Source of the DNA: Persephonella sp.
GTDB lineage: Bacteria; Aquificota; Aquificia; Aquificales; Hydrogenothermaceae
Length of the DNA: 47,467 nucleotides
Assembly: GCA_003978485.1 (NCBI GenBank)
Contig: QNZF01000042.1
Location: forward strand, 1 to 47,467
Direction: 5' to 3'
Numbering within the stretch: the stretch's first letter is position 1; every line of letters starts with the position of its first letter. The translations under genes and the position numbers were made by a program. The notes under the pieces are model-generated. The model saw nothing but the letters and a program-made list of their open reading frames with translations, had not been told where the DNA came from and did not search any database. Shown piece by piece: positions 27,156 to 36,745 of this stretch.

Positions 27156-28154
27156 ATGTTAATAGATATTTTTATTTTAGCTGTAGGTTTAATATTTATC
27201 CTATTCTCTGCAGAACTGTTTACAAATAGTGTTGAGTATATAGGTGATAAACTTAACCTATCAAAAAACTTTACAGGTAGTGTTTTAGCCGCTGTAGGTA
27301 CTGCTTTACCTGAAAGTATACTACCTATAATAGCAATACTTTTTTTTAAGGATAAATCAGGGGAAGATATAGGACTTGGAGCAATCCTTGGAGCTCCCTT
27401 TATGCTTTCAACTTTAGCCTTTCCTCTTATAGGTTTAACAGTAGTCATAGGTTATCTATTAAAGAAGAGAAGTTTAGAACTTAAAGTTGAAGAAATGGCG
27501 TTAAGGAAAGATATTGTCTTTTTTCTTTTTGCCTATACGATAGCCTTATTTTCTGTTCATTTCCATAATATTAGTTTGGTAAAAACTTTAACTGCCATCA
27601 TATTAGTATTTATTTACATTTTATATATAGTTATAGTCTTAAAAAATGAAAGTGCAGAAATGGAAGAAACACACAATTTATTCTTCTCAAAATTAAAAAT
27701 AAAAGAAAGTTTACCTTTAGCCTTTTTCCAATTTTTTACGGCTTTAATAATAATGATTGTTGGAGCACACATATTTGTGGACGGTATAGAAAAATTAAGT
27801 AAACTTGTAGGTTTATCCCCTTTAATATTTTCATTACTACTTGCCCCTATAGCAACAGAATTACCTGAAAAAATAAACAGTGTGATATGGGTTTTAAGGG
27901 AACAGGACACTTTAGCGGTAGGTAATGTAAGTGGAGCCATGGTTTTTCAAAGTAGTATACCTGTAAGTATAGGTCTTATACTGACAGATTGGAATTTAAG
28001 TACTTTAGCCTTAACTTCAGGTTTTTTAGCAATAATATCGGGTTTTTTAGTTTTAGCAATATCATATTTAGATAAAAAATTAATACCTTTTGGTTTCTCT
28101 GTAGGGATATTATTTTATATAACCTATATAGGAATAATTTTAGGTGTAGCGTAA
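27156..28154 (+). CDS. Sodium/calcium exchanger (CaCA) family membrane protein
   Basis: A 332-aa membrane protein with about ten hydrophobic segments arranged as two inverted halves. The first alpha-repeat is GSVLAAVGTALPESILPIIA, the second APIATELPEKINSVIWVLRE. Both have the P-E residues central to cation binding in this superfamily. A charged cytoplasmic loop (ENESAEMEETHNLFFSKLK-type) separates the halves. The transported ion (Ca2+ or another cation, with Na+ or H+) cannot be settled. The gene lies 76 bp after mlaE and 2 bases before the methyltransferase gene. Confidence 0.87.
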   Translation: MLIDIFILAVGLIFILFSAELFTNSVEYIGDKLNLSKNFTGSVLAAVGTALPESILPIIAILFFKDKSGEDIGLGAILGAPFMLSTLAFPLIGLTVVIGYLLKKRSLELKVEEMALRKDIVFFLFAYTIALFSVHFHNISLVKTLTAIILVFIYILYIVIVLKNESAEMEETHNLFFSKLKIKESLPLAFFQFFTALIIMIVGAHIFVDGIEKLSKLVGLSPLIFSLLLAPIATELPEKINSVIWVLREQDTLAVGNVSGAMVFQSSIPVSIGLILTDWNLSTLALTSGFLAIISGFLVLAISYLDKKLIPFGFSVGILFYITYIGIILGVA

Positions 28155-28156
28155 AG

Positions 28157-29314
28157 ATGAGATTAACAGGAAAAAAAGAGTTAATAAAAGTTATAAAAGA
28201 CAGAATAGAAAAAAATGGGAGTATATCCTTTAGGGATTTTATGGATATGGCTTTATACTATCCTGAGCTTGGATACTATACATCTTCAAAATCAAAAATA
28301 GGCGGTTATGGAGATTTTTTTACTGCTTCTGAGCTGGACAGGGCTTACGGTGAACTGTTGGCTAAACAGTTTGTAGAGATATTTGAGAAAAAACTTACAG
28401 ATAAACCCTTTCAGATTGTAGAATTAGGAGCAGGAAAAGGATACTTAGCCTACGACATACTTAATTACTTAAAGGAAAATCATAAAAATATTTTTGATAA
28501 CACAGAGTATATAATTATTGAAAAATCTCCTTATCATATAGACATACAGAAAGATTTACTAAAAGATTTTAAAAATGTAATATGGGTTCAGGATATTATA
28601 GATTTTGAGGATAACAGTATTAACGGAGTTATTTTTTCCAATGAATTATTTGATAGCTTTCCTGTTCATCTAATAAGAAAGATTGACGGTAAAATTTACG
28701 AGGTTTTTATAACTTTAGATAAAGACGATACTGTTAGGGAGATACTTAAAGAAGCTAATGAAGATATACTGGATTATTTAAAAGAGCTTAATATTAACCT
28801 ACCTGAAGGTATGCAAACAGAGATAAATCTTGATGCAAAAGATTATATACAAAAGATAGGTAAAAAGCTAAATAAAGGTTATGTAATAACAGTTGATTAC
28901 GGCTTTCCTTCCGCCGAGCTTTACAAACCTTACAGAATGAGAGGAACACTACTCTGCTACCACAAACATAAATACTCTGAAAATTTCTACGAGAATGTAG
29001 GTCTACAGGATATAACATCCCATGTTAACTTTTCTGCGTTAAAGTATTACGGAGAGCTGGCAGGATTAAAATATTTAGGATTTACAGACCAAGCCCACTT
29101 TTTAATAAACCTAGGATTAATTGATATTTTAAATGAGCTACAACAGAGGGATGATTACGAAAGTTATGAGAGAATAAATAGGTTAAAAACTTTAGTATTA
29201 CCAAAGGGAATGGGTGAAAAGTTTAAAGTTTTAGTTCAATACAAAAATATATTAAATCCCAATATAAAAGGTTTAGAATTGCTACCATATCAAAGTGAGA
29301 GGTATAGGTTGTAA
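28157..29314 (+). CDS. MidA/NDUFAF7-type SAM-dependent methyltransferase
   Basis: A 385-aa class I methyltransferase of the DUF185 group. The N-terminus SFRDFMDMALYYPELGYYTS and the GDFFTASELDRAYGELLAKQ segment are family signatures. VELGAGKGYLAYDIL is the SAM-binding loop, and FSNELFDSFPVHLI the post-motif region. NDUFAF7 methylates an arginine of a complex I subunit in mitochondria; bacterial targets are not established. The start follows the exchanger stop by 2 bases and the next gene starts 2 bases after, so the three are one transcription unit. Confidence 0.92.
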   Translation: MRLTGKKELIKVIKDRIEKNGSISFRDFMDMALYYPELGYYTSSKSKIGGYGDFFTASELDRAYGELLAKQFVEIFEKKLTDKPFQIVELGAGKGYLAYDILNYLKENHKNIFDNTEYIIIEKSPYHIDIQKDLLKDFKNVIWVQDIIDFEDNSINGVIFSNELFDSFPVHLIRKIDGKIYEVFITLDKDDTVREILKEANEDILDYLKELNINLPEGMQTEINLDAKDYIQKIGKKLNKGYVITVDYGFPSAELYKPYRMRGTLLCYHKHKYSENFYENVGLQDITSHVNFSALKYYGELAGLKYLGFTDQAHFLINLGLIDILNELQQRDDYESYERINRLKTLVLPKGMGEKFKVLVQYKNILNPNIKGLELLPYQSERYRL

Positions 29315-29316
29315 AG

Positions 29317-29730
29317 ATGGAAAATATTATAAATCAAGAATGGGTTAAAGTTTTAATAATGGCTGTATTTGTTCTTATAGCTTCCAGTTTTTCATTATGG
29401 TACGGAAGTAAATTATCCCAATTTAAAATTATTTCCTTTAAATACTGTTTTTATGCATCATTAATAGCCCTTGTTAGTATAGGTGGAGCAAAGTCTTTAT
29501 TAAAATATGTATACCCAGATTTAAAAGGTGGAACTGCAGTAATAATACTTATATTAATAGGATTAATAGTAGAAACTTTCACGGTAAATATATTATTCAG
29601 AGAAAGTTTAATAAAATCTGTAATAACTGTTTTCTTTTCTTTTATAGTAATAGTTATCATAGTAATATCTATATTAATGTCTGCAGGTTTTCTAATGGCT
29701 TATTTTAAACAACCACCGCCGACTAAATGA
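29317..29730 (+). CDS. Small four-TM membrane protein, function unknown
   Basis: A 137-aa protein with four predicted membrane helices: VKVLIMAVFVLIASSFSLWY, YCFYASLIALVSIGGAKSLL, AVIILILIGLIVETFTVNIL and SVITVFFSFIVIVIIVISIL. It ends in a proline-rich tail (FKQPPPTK). I do not recognise a family. It is tightly coupled to the methyltransferase gene (2-base gap) and is the last gene of the metG-led run. It converges with cutA; 4 bases separate the stops. Confidence 0.75.
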   Translation: MENIINQEWVKVLIMAVFVLIASSFSLWYGSKLSQFKIISFKYCFYASLIALVSIGGAKSLLKYVYPDLKGGTAVIILILIGLIVETFTVNILFRESLIKSVITVFFSFIVIVIIVISILMSAGFLMAYFKQPPPTK

Positions 29731-29734
29731 TGTT

Positions 29735-30052
29735 TTACCTATCTAATGTTTCATCTATCCATTTTAAATAATCATCAGAACCTAACAGTACTGGCATTGC
29801 TATAATTTCCGGTACTGTGTAAGAGTGTAATTTTTTAACTTCCTTAACTAACTCATCAAACTTATCCTTTCTGGTTTTTATTATCAAAAGATACTCTTCA
29901 TCATCTTCAATATTCCCTTGCCAGTAATAGATAGAGTTAATCTTAGAAATAATATTAACGCAGGCACCTAACTTATTCTCAACAATATAATTTGCAATTT
30001 TCTTCCCTTCTTTTTCATTAGATACTGTGATAAAAACTACTATATATTTCAT
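29735..30052 (-). CDS. cutA: Divalent-cation tolerance protein CutA
   Basis: A 105-aa trimeric ferredoxin-like protein of the CutA1 family, associated with copper tolerance though its mechanism is unclear. VFITVSNEKEGKKIANYIVE, LGACVNIISKINSIYYWQGN, EEYLLIIKTRKDKFDELVKE and the HSYTVPEIIAMPV motif are diagnostic. The ORF track starts at a TTG (30058). The AGGAG at 30061-30065 is only 2 bases from it but 8 bases from the ATG at 30052, so MKYIVVF is the better start. The ribosome site overlaps the end of a decayed HTH reading frame. Confidence 0.93.
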   Translation of the reverse strand: MKYIVVFITVSNEKEGKKIANYIVENKLGACVNIISKINSIYYWQGNIEDDEEYLLIIKTRKDKFDELVKEVKKLHSYTVPEIIAMPVLLGSDDYLKWIDETLDR

Positions 30053-30055
30053 TTT

Positions 30056-30336
30056 CAATTCTCCTGATTTAATTTATCTAATAAATTTATTCCTAATTGT
30101 TTTAATGTTTCCAAATTTATATTTATAAAGTCTCTTTTTTTTATAGTTTTTCCAGTATGTTTTTATTGTTTTATCACCGTAATTTAAAAGATTTGCCACT
30201 TCCTTTAGCGTTATTTTAAGGTTTTCTTTAAAAGTATTAGCATTTTAATTCTTGGAACAAATCTCTTATGTTTTACCGTCTTTTAAAGCTTTTTTAATTC
30301 TCTTATATCTTCTTTTATTATTTCTCTATTTATCAT
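30056..30336 (-). pseudogene. Frameshifted remnant of a helix-turn-helix protein gene
   Basis: Three minus-strand reading frames give consecutive protein-like pieces. MINREIIKEDIRELKK (from ATG 30336) passes to KHKRFVPRIKMLILL in the same frame after a stop. It then passes to ENLKITLKEVANLLNYGDKT and IKTYWKNYKKKR in a second frame, then to FININLETLKQLGINLLDKL and NQEN-stop in a third. The joined protein, about 95 aa, would be a small HTH DNA-binding protein (LTLKEVANLLNYGDKTIKTY-like recognition segment), similar in style to transposase N-terminal or small regulator HTH domains. Three or more indels, several in homopolymer A runs, explain the breaks. The last frame ends immediately before cutA. 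Confidence 0.65.
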
Positions 30337-30489
30337 CTTCACATAAATTATTATACCATTGTTCTGGTATTAAATTTTAAATCATTATTTTAATTTACTT
30401 AGGTATTAGCTTAACACTTTTTATCTAAAATTTTTAAATTAAATGACTTAAAATACTCTCTATTAAAAATAATTTAAAAGGGTATTTAA
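30337..30489. other. AT-rich intergenic region before argD
   Basis: With the decayed HTH gene this makes a stretch of about 430 bases lacking an intact gene. A TATAAT (minus strand, about 15 bases upstream of the HTH ATG) could be a -10 element. I see no RNA gene, CRISPR repeat or clear argD promoter in it. Confidence 0.5.
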
Positions 30490-31653
30490 ATGGAATTATT
30501 AGCAGAAGAATATTTAATGCCTAACTACGCTAGATTAAATATATTTTTTGAAAAGGGAGAAGGGGTTTATCTATACGATAAAGACGGAAAAAAATATTTA
30601 GATATGTTAGCTGGTATTGCAGTTAATACTTTAGGATATAATCATCCTAGATTAACAAATGCTATCTGTGAACAGGCAAAGAAAATTTTACATATATCAA
30701 ATCTTTTTCAGATTGAACCACAGATAGAAGTGGCAAAAATACTATCTGAAAATTCTATAAACGGTAAAGTTTTCTTTTGTAATAGTGGAGCGGAAGCAAA
30801 TGAGACAGCAATAAAGTTAGCTAGAAAATATTTTTATTCTAGAGGAATTGATAAATATGAGTTTATATCCTTTAAAAATTCTTTCCACGGAAGAACTTTA
30901 GCAACTTTAACTTTGACAGGACAGGTTAAATATCAAGAAGGTTTCTATCCTTTACCTGCAGGTTTTAAATATGCAGAATTGAATGATATAAATTCAGTAA
31001 AAAGGTTAATAACTAACAAAACGGCAGGAATATTTATTGAAATAGTGCAAGGGGAAGGTGGAATAAATCCTGTAGATGAAAAGTTTGTATATGAATTGTA
31101 TGAATTAACTAGAGAAAAGGAAATTCTCCTAATAATTGACGAAGTCCAAACAGGAATTGGTAGAACAGGTAAATTTTTTGCTTATCAACATTTCAACATA
31201 CAGCCTGATATTATTACATTAGCTAAAGGTTTAGGTGGAGGAGTTCCTATCGGGGCAGTAATAGGTAAAAAAGATATTGCCAATACTTTTACCTCAGGTA
31301 GTCATGGTTCAACTTTCGGAGGTAATTATTTAGCAACTGTATCGGCGAAGGTTATTTTAGAAGAAGTATTAAAGGAAAACTTTTTAAATGATGTAAAGGA
31401 AAAAGGGATATTTTTAAAAGAGTTATTAAAAGATTTAGGTTTTAATCCAAGGGGATTAGGCTTAATGGTAGGGGTTTCATTACCAAATGATATACAGTCT
31501 GTTGATGTTATGAAAGAAAGTTTAAAAGAAGGATTAATTGTAGGAATTGCAGGGAACAACAGTTTAAGATTTACACCACCTTTAATAATCAGCAAGGAAG
31601 AAATTAAAGAAGGAATAGAAATATTAAAAAAGGTTTTGCAAAAATTTAATTAA
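30490..31653 (+). CDS. argD: Acetylornithine aminotransferase
   Basis: A 387-aa PLP class III aminotransferase in arginine biosynthesis; in some bacteria it also acts on succinyldiaminopimelate for lysine. GVYLYDKDGKKYLDMLAGIA, VFFCNSGAEANETAIKLARK, SFHGRTLATLTLTGQ, IIDEVQTGIGRTGKFFAY and ITLAKGLGGGVPIGA (Schiff-base Lys in LAKGLGGG) are all present. The C-terminal NSLRFTPPLIISKEEI is conserved. It is a single gene followed by an HTH regulator 71 bp downstream. The 4-aminobutyrate/ornithine transaminases are close relatives, but length and motifs fit ArgD best. Confidence 0.94.
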   Translation: MELLAEEYLMPNYARLNIFFEKGEGVYLYDKDGKKYLDMLAGIAVNTLGYNHPRLTNAICEQAKKILHISNLFQIEPQIEVAKILSENSINGKVFFCNSGAEANETAIKLARKYFYSRGIDKYEFISFKNSFHGRTLATLTLTGQVKYQEGFYPLPAGFKYAELNDINSVKRLITNKTAGIFIEIVQGEGGINPVDEKFVYELYELTREKEILLIIDEVQTGIGRTGKFFAYQHFNIQPDIITLAKGLGGGVPIGAVIGKKDIANTFTSGSHGSTFGGNYLATVSAKVILEEVLKENFLNDVKEKGIFLKELLKDLGFNPRGLGLMVGVSLPNDIQSVDVMKESLKEGLIVGIAGNNSLRFTPPLIISKEEIKEGIEILKKVLQKFN

Positions 31654-31724
31654 ATTGGGGGTTTATTTTGATTTTCTGATATTATAATTTTTTAATAAGA
31701 GTAAAAAAATTAGAGGTAGAAAAA

Positions 31725-32381
31725 ATGGTAATAGAAATAAAAGCACCTGAAGTTAACAATTACGATTTAGAACATTTAGTAGGTAGAGTTTTCTTTAAAG
31801 CTATTGATTTATTAGGTGGTTTGTCCAAGTTGGCAGAGTATAGAACATTAACCTGGTTACCATCTCTAGCAAGGGCATCTTTTGCTATCGTTTTAAGACA
31901 GGAGTATTTAAAAACTGAAGAAGAGATTGCGGAAATTGTAGGAATTACAAAGAACACTGTAAGAAATATACTTAGGGCTGACCCTAACGCCGCATTATAC
32001 AAAATTCAACATATTGATGAATTAACTAAGGAAGAAAAACAACAGTTAAAGGTTCATACTGCAGGTGGAATTGCTAAATTGGCTTATAGGCTTGTAAAAG
32101 AGGGTAATGAAGCACAAACATTATTAGAATTCTGTAGAGAAATGTCTGCTAAAGCTGTTCAAACTTGTGATGCACCTTGGGCTTATTTAGTATTGAAAAA
32201 TATAAAAGGTGTTAAGTATCCAATAGAAAATCCTGATATTTTAAAAGAAAGAATAGGTCATCTTTCTATTAAAGGCATTGATGGAAACGAAGTTGTCAAA
32301 AATCTTAACTATCCTATTAAAAATCCTGCAGAACTACTCCATGAAATAAAAGAATACTTAGATATGAAAAATTTTGCTTAA
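31725..32381 (+). CDS. HTH protein of the archaeal-type 'regulatory domain' family (COG1356-like)
   Basis: A 218-aa soluble protein. An HTH is visible near residues 60-90 (KTEEEIAEIVGITKNTVRNI LRADP split across the recognition helix). The following HTAGGIAKLAYRLVK helix is typical of a family annotated mostly in archaea as a probable regulatory domain, COG1356 from memory. The C-terminal third (CDAPWAYLVLKNIKGVKYPI) is unfamiliar. It is probably a DNA-binding regulator; the target is unknown. It has its own AGAGG ribosome site. A remnant ORF and the urea-transporter fusion gene follow downstream. Confidence 0.75.
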   Translation: MVIEIKAPEVNNYDLEHLVGRVFFKAIDLLGGLSKLAEYRTLTWLPSLARASFAIVLRQEYLKTEEEIAEIVGITKNTVRNILRADPNAALYKIQHIDELTKEEKQQLKVHTAGGIAKLAYRLVKEGNEAQTLLEFCREMSAKAVQTCDAPWAYLVLKNIKGVKYPIENPDILKERIGHLSIKGIDGNEVVKNLNYPIKNPAELLHEIKEYLDMKNFA

Positions 32382-32420
32382 TAATTTTCTTTTCTTTTTT
32401 ATAAAAATATTTTTCTAAAA

Positions 32421-32561
32421 TTATGGATTAAAAGTGTAATTAGACCTAATGAAATTTTTACAGCTTACAAAGATTTAATTCTCTATAAAGTAGGGCATAT
32501 AAAAGAAGAAAAAATATGTAAAGTATTAGAAAAATTAAAAGAGATAATTAATGAAAAATAA
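32421..32561 (+). other. Start-less short reading frame, probable gene remnant
   Basis: A 46-codon stretch ([45 protein letters not shown]) has protein-like composition and a helical, amphipathic pattern, but no ATG, GTG or TTG start in frame. Its stop overlaps the first codons of the next gene by 11 bases. It may be the 3' end of a gene whose 5' part was lost, or the true N-terminus may begin at a rare codon. No family is recognised. Confidence 0.35.
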
Positions 32562-34647
32562 AAAAGACAGATACATAAAAAATATAAAGGGGGTATTAAA
32601 CAGTTATTCTGAGATAATATTTTTAGAAGATTACAGAGTAGGGTTAGTTTTACTAATACTAACTTTTATTAATCCTAATTTAGCTATAGGTGGCATTATC
32701 TCTGTAATATCCGCCTATCTATTTGCAAAATTTTTAAACCTAGCTGAACAGTTTTTATCATCTGGTTTTTATACTTATAACTCACTTTTAGTTGGTTTAT
32801 CTATAGGTTATCTTTTTAAAATAGATTTTTTAACTTCCTTATTCTTAGTAATAGCTGGAATATTTACATTTATAATATCATTTGCTCTTTACAGTATATT
32901 CTCTTACTATTTAAAAATACCAATATTAAGTTTTCCTTTCGTTATAGTAAGTTCCCTAGTTTATCTTTCGGTTTATAACTTTTCTAATCTTTTTGTTATA
33001 TCCCTTTATCCACATAACAAAATAATAGATATAAATTTAAATCTTCCTAACTGGATAGAAGGTTATTTAAAATCTTTAGGAGCTTTATTTTTCTTACCTG
33101 AGGCTTTTGTAGGTTTAATAATTACGGTAATACTCTTTCTGTCTTCAAGAATTTTATTTTTACTGTCTGTTATAGGCTATTATGTGGGAAGTCTGGCTGT
33201 TGCAGTTTTATCAGGTTCATTCAATATTGAATTCTCCGATACAAGTCATTTTAACTTTATTCTCATATCTATGGCCTTAGGTGGTATATTTTTAATTCCT
33301 TCCATCAGGTCTTATATGATAAGTATATTTGCAGTCTTAACATCAATTATAGTACTGTCTGCAACTAAAACATTTTGGGCTTTATACGGAATACCTGCCT
33401 TTACACTTCCTTTTAACTTAATAACATTACTCTTTGTTTATATATTGGGAATAGTTTCGTATCCATTTATAGCAAAGATTATTAGAAAAACTCCTGAAGA
33501 GACTTTGGATTTTTATCTGACAAATATAAATAGATTTAAAGGATACGATAGGGCTATACATCTTCCTTTTTCTGGGGAGTGGACGGTATGGCAAGGTTTT
33601 AATGGTAGATGGACACATAAAGGTGCTTGGAAATATGCTTACGATTTTGTTATCACAGATGGCGAGGGGAAAACTTACAGAAATGAAGGTTTATATTTGG
33701 AGGATTATTACGCTTACCGTAAACCTGTTCTATCTCCAATTAGAGGTAGAATTGTAAAAGTAATAAACGATTTACCTGATAATCAAATAGGTGAGGTGGA
33801 TAAAGAGAATAACTGGGGCAATCTGGTTATTATCTATGATGAAAGGGGCTTCTATGTGGAGATTTCTCATTTTGCCTATAAATCAATAAGGGTCAGAGAG
33901 GGAGATTGGGTAGAAATAGGGACATTTTTAGGTTTGTGTGGTAATTCTGGATACTCACCACAACCACATATACATATACAGGTACAACCTTACGATTATA
34001 TAGGAGCTTATACAATACCATTCAGTTTTGTTAACTATCTTTCAGAAGGCATTTTCTATTCCAATGATTTACCTAAAGAAAATCAAAAAGTTGAACCATT
34101 GTTTGTAGATAAAAGTTTAGATTTAAAAACAAGTTTTGCTTTAGATAACAGATTTATTTATGAAGTTTATGAGGATAATAAAAAGATAGATGAGTTTGAA
34201 ATAAAGGTAGAGATGGCTTTAGATGGAACTTTTTACTTTAATTCAGGTAAAGGGAAACTTTACTTTGGAAAATCTAATGGAACATTTTACTTTTACAGAC
34301 TTGATGGAAATGATGAGTATTTAAAAGATTTCTTTTTAAGCCTTCCTAAACTGCCTTTAGCTTATAGAAATGGTATAAAATGGGTTGATTATATTCCTTT
34401 AAAAACCGTTTTAAATATTTTCCAAAAATCTTTGTTTTTACTTATTGCATCATTTCATCATAACTTTGTAAAGGTTGAGTATAAAGGGAGATTTATAGAT
34501 GAGCAAACTATTGAAGGAAATGTATTCTTTAAGCTTCTAAATATAAAGAAAAACTTTACAGTTGTTTTAGATGAAAGATTAGGAATAAGAGAGATAAAAA
34601 CAGAAAAAAGAAGATATGTTTTAAAAAAAGTTTTTTACACCAGTTAA
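32551..34647 (+). CDS. Fusion of a urea-transporter-like membrane domain and an M23 metallopeptidase domain
   Basis: A 698-aa protein of two unrelated parts. Residues 20-310 hold about ten membrane helices in the urea-transporter arrangement, with [20 protein letters not shown] near the first repeat and [20 protein letters not shown]-type segments in the second. Residues 345-500 form an M23/LytM-like peptidase. [16 protein letters not shown] holds the zinc-binding His and Asp, followed by [13 protein letters not shown] and [17 protein letters not shown] with the HxH motif. Residues 510-698 form a further strand-rich domain I do not recognise. M23 enzymes cut peptidoglycan cross-links; how this couples to transport is unknown. 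The stop overlaps the convergent protease gene by 4 bases. Confidence 0.83.
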   Translation: MKNKKDRYIKNIKGVLNSYSEIIFLEDYRVGLVLLILTFINPNLAIGGIISVISAYLFAKFLNLAEQFLSSGFYTYNSLLVGLSIGYLFKIDFLTSLFLVIAGIFTFIISFALYSIFSYYLKIPILSFPFVIVSSLVYLSVYNFSNLFVISLYPHNKIIDINLNLPNWIEGYLKSLGALFFLPEAFVGLIITVILFLSSRILFLLSVIGYYVGSLAVAVLSGSFNIEFSDTSHFNFILISMALGGIFLIPSIRSYMISIFAVLTSIIVLSATKTFWALYGIPAFTLPFNLITLLFVYILGIVSYPFIAKIIRKTPEETLDFYLTNINRFKGYDRAIHLPFSGEWTVWQGFNGRWTHKGAWKYAYDFVITDGEGKTYRNEGLYLEDYYAYRKPVLSPIRGRIVKVINDLPDNQIGEVDKENNWGNLVIIYDERGFYVEISHFAYKSIRVREGDWVEIGTFLGLCGNSGYSPQPHIHIQVQPYDYIGAYTIPFSFVNYLSEGIFYSNDLPKENQKVEPLFVDKSLDLKTSFALDNRFIYEVYEDNKKIDEFEIKVEMALDGTFYFNSGKGKLYFGKSNGTFYFYRLDGNDEYLKDFFLSLPKLPLAYRNGIKWVDYIPLKTVLNIFQKSLFLLIASFHHNFVKVEYKGRFIDEQTIEGNVFFKLLNIKKNFTVVLDERLGIREIKTEKRRYVLKKVFYTS

Positions 34648-36731
34648 TAGTTTAAGGTTTTTATTCTTTCTCTAATTTTCCACATAACCAACGAAAGAAT
34701 TAATACGATTATTAGGAGAGAGATATAAGGATATTTAATAGAATAGATTATTGGAGTAAGTAAAATTCTCGTTAAAATTTTTAATGTTTCGTGTTCTCTT
34801 ATAACTTCAGCTAAGGGTGGTGAGTAAGTGTAATATTCATTTACTATGAAACGTCCTATAGAATTCGTTAATAGATACTTATCTCTAAACTCTCTTAAAA
34901 CTTTAACTTCAGGTTCTAGATAACTTCCATATACGGCAGTTGCTATAAAACACCCACCACCTCCGCCACCACCGGGACTTACCTTATCAGATGGTTTTTG
35001 AGTTCCTACATTGTTAGATAATAGGCTAACTACGGCATTATATCTTAAATTATCATTATTAGGTATATTTAACTCAGCAAAATGAAAACCTGATGCATCA
35101 GTTGAAATAATAGCAATTTCACAACTTTCATTTGTAGATAAAACTGTATTGGAACAGGTATCAGATGTTATAGAAAATTTATCTTTATCTCTACCTGTTA
35201 GATAAGCAGTATCAAATTTAATATCTGTATTACCTTTATTAGTTATAATAACACTGTCTTCATATCTGTTTTTATCTAAATAGATTGTATTCTTAGAAAA
35301 ACTTAAATCAGAAAATGTTATATTTAAAATTGCATTACCGTTGCTATCTTTACCTGAATAATAAATCTTTATTCCTCTGTAAGTATCTAAAAATGTAGGA
35401 TTAGTATCTGTTAAGTCTACAAATGAATTGCTATAACTATCCTTTGCAAATCTGATAGTAGTATATTTATAAACATTTATTCCACCAGTATTTCCATAAT
35501 AAAATGGATTTCCGAAAAATCTTATTTGTACACTATCTTCATTATCAAAACTACCTATAGGTTGTCTAAACTCTATCCAGTAATAAACAGGTTGATTATT
35601 TATATTCTTTCCAACATCTATTCTTATAGCCTTATTATTTGTCTTTGTGGCATCTTCAACAGGTGTTAATATATATTGTCCTGAATTGGTTATATCTAGT
35701 ATCTGTGAACCTGTTATCCATCCAGCCCTATATTTCCAAATAGTAGAAAAATGTTTATATTTTCTCCCCATAGTATCAGATAAATCCCCATACTCACTAT
35801 AATCAGAACAGTCTTGGTATAAAGGGTCTATAAGATTTTTTGGTATATAGTTGTCTGTTGAACAGTAATAACTTGAGGCGTGCTTAAACTCAAAATTGTG
35901 ACCTAATTCATGGGCTAATACATATGAATCTATATTATAGATACCATTTATCCATACAACTGAAATGTAAACATTCCCATCTTCTGTTGTTAACAACCAT
36001 TTCCCAATTGTACCTAATCCCCACCAATCAACATTATTAACTTTGTTATATATAAAAAGCACTCTGTCATAATTATTAAAATCAACTTTGTTATCTATTA
36101 CTTTTATGCTGTCTTGCAATAATAAATTATAATCTCCATTATAATCACTAACATTTTTAGGTAGTGTAAACCAATCATCTGTTGTACCAGATGAAGGAGT
36201 TGTAGATGGTGTCCCTGTATCTCTATTTTCCAAATAATCGACATTAAAGTCCGGAACTGAGTTGTAGGAATTTTCTTTGTAAAAATTTTCAGTGGAAGTT
36301 GTATTGGTTTCTAAATAATTCTTAACATCATTCATATTAAAACCGGGGTCTGTATCATCATCAGGATATTTAAACATAGCAACTAATACTCTTTGAACTC
36401 CAGTTTTATTATTTGTGTAAGGAAGGACATATTGATTATTTGACAAATCAATTTCTTTAAAATCTTTTATTAAGAAATAATTATTTTCATAATCACCTAT
36501 AAACAAATATACTTTGTTTTCTTGAGGAAAAATCTTAAGAGTAGGTTCAAATTTTGTAAGTATCAATTTATTATTTGTTGTTTTTATGTAATATCTATAC
36601 TCTGTATACAACTTACCTGTTATTGGGTCTACATTATCTATGGCGATAGATAATAATCTACCTTTTATCTCTTCTGAAAAAGCAAAAACTACTAATGTAA
36701 GAAACAGAAAAATAATTGATTTAATTCTCAT
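34644..36731 (-). CDS. Secreted zinc metalloprotease with CFI-box C-terminal domain
   Basis: A 695-aa exported protein with a signal peptide ([20 protein letters not shown]). The catalytic site is [13 protein letters not shown] (HExxHxxxxxH, about residue 275), placing it among M6/M11 (gametolysin-like) metallopeptidases. A strand-rich domain (about residues 485-580, [28 protein letters not shown]) resembles a choice-of-anchor D-type fold. A glycine run ([20 protein letters not shown]) leads into the CFI-box C-terminal module with [21 protein letters not shown] and a final TM segment. The module probably anchors or processes the protein at the cell surface. It is followed by the LptF/G permease upstream, 14 bases away, so the two may be co-transcribed. 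Confidence 0.87.
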   Translation of the reverse strand: MRIKSIIFLFLTLVVFAFSEEIKGRLLSIAIDNVDPITGKLYTEYRYYIKTTNNKLILTKFEPTLKIFPQENKVYLFIGDYENNYFLIKDFKEIDLSNNQYVLPYTNNKTGVQRVLVAMFKYPDDDTDPGFNMNDVKNYLETNTTSTENFYKENSYNSVPDFNVDYLENRDTGTPSTTPSSGTTDDWFTLPKNVSDYNGDYNLLLQDSIKVIDNKVDFNNYDRVLFIYNKVNNVDWWGLGTIGKWLLTTEDGNVYISVVWINGIYNIDSYVLAHELGHNFEFKHASSYYCSTDNYIPKNLIDPLYQDCSDYSEYGDLSDTMGRKYKHFSTIWKYRAGWITGSQILDITNSGQYILTPVEDATKTNNKAIRIDVGKNINNQPVYYWIEFRQPIGSFDNEDSVQIRFFGNPFYYGNTGGINVYKYTTIRFAKDSYSNSFVDLTDTNPTFLDTYRGIKIYYSGKDSNGNAILNITFSDLSFSKNTIYLDKNRYEDSVIITNKGNTDIKFDTAYLTGRDKDKFSITSDTCSNTVLSTNESCEIAIISTDASGFHFAELNIPNNDNLRYNAVVSLLSNNVGTQKPSDKVSPGGGGGGGCFIATAVYGSYLEPEVKVLREFRDKYLLTNSIGRFIVNEYYTYSPPLAEVIREHETLKILTRILLTPIIYSIKYPYISLLIIVLILSLVMWKIRERIKTLNY

Positions 36732-36745
36732 AGCTTTTTACCTCT

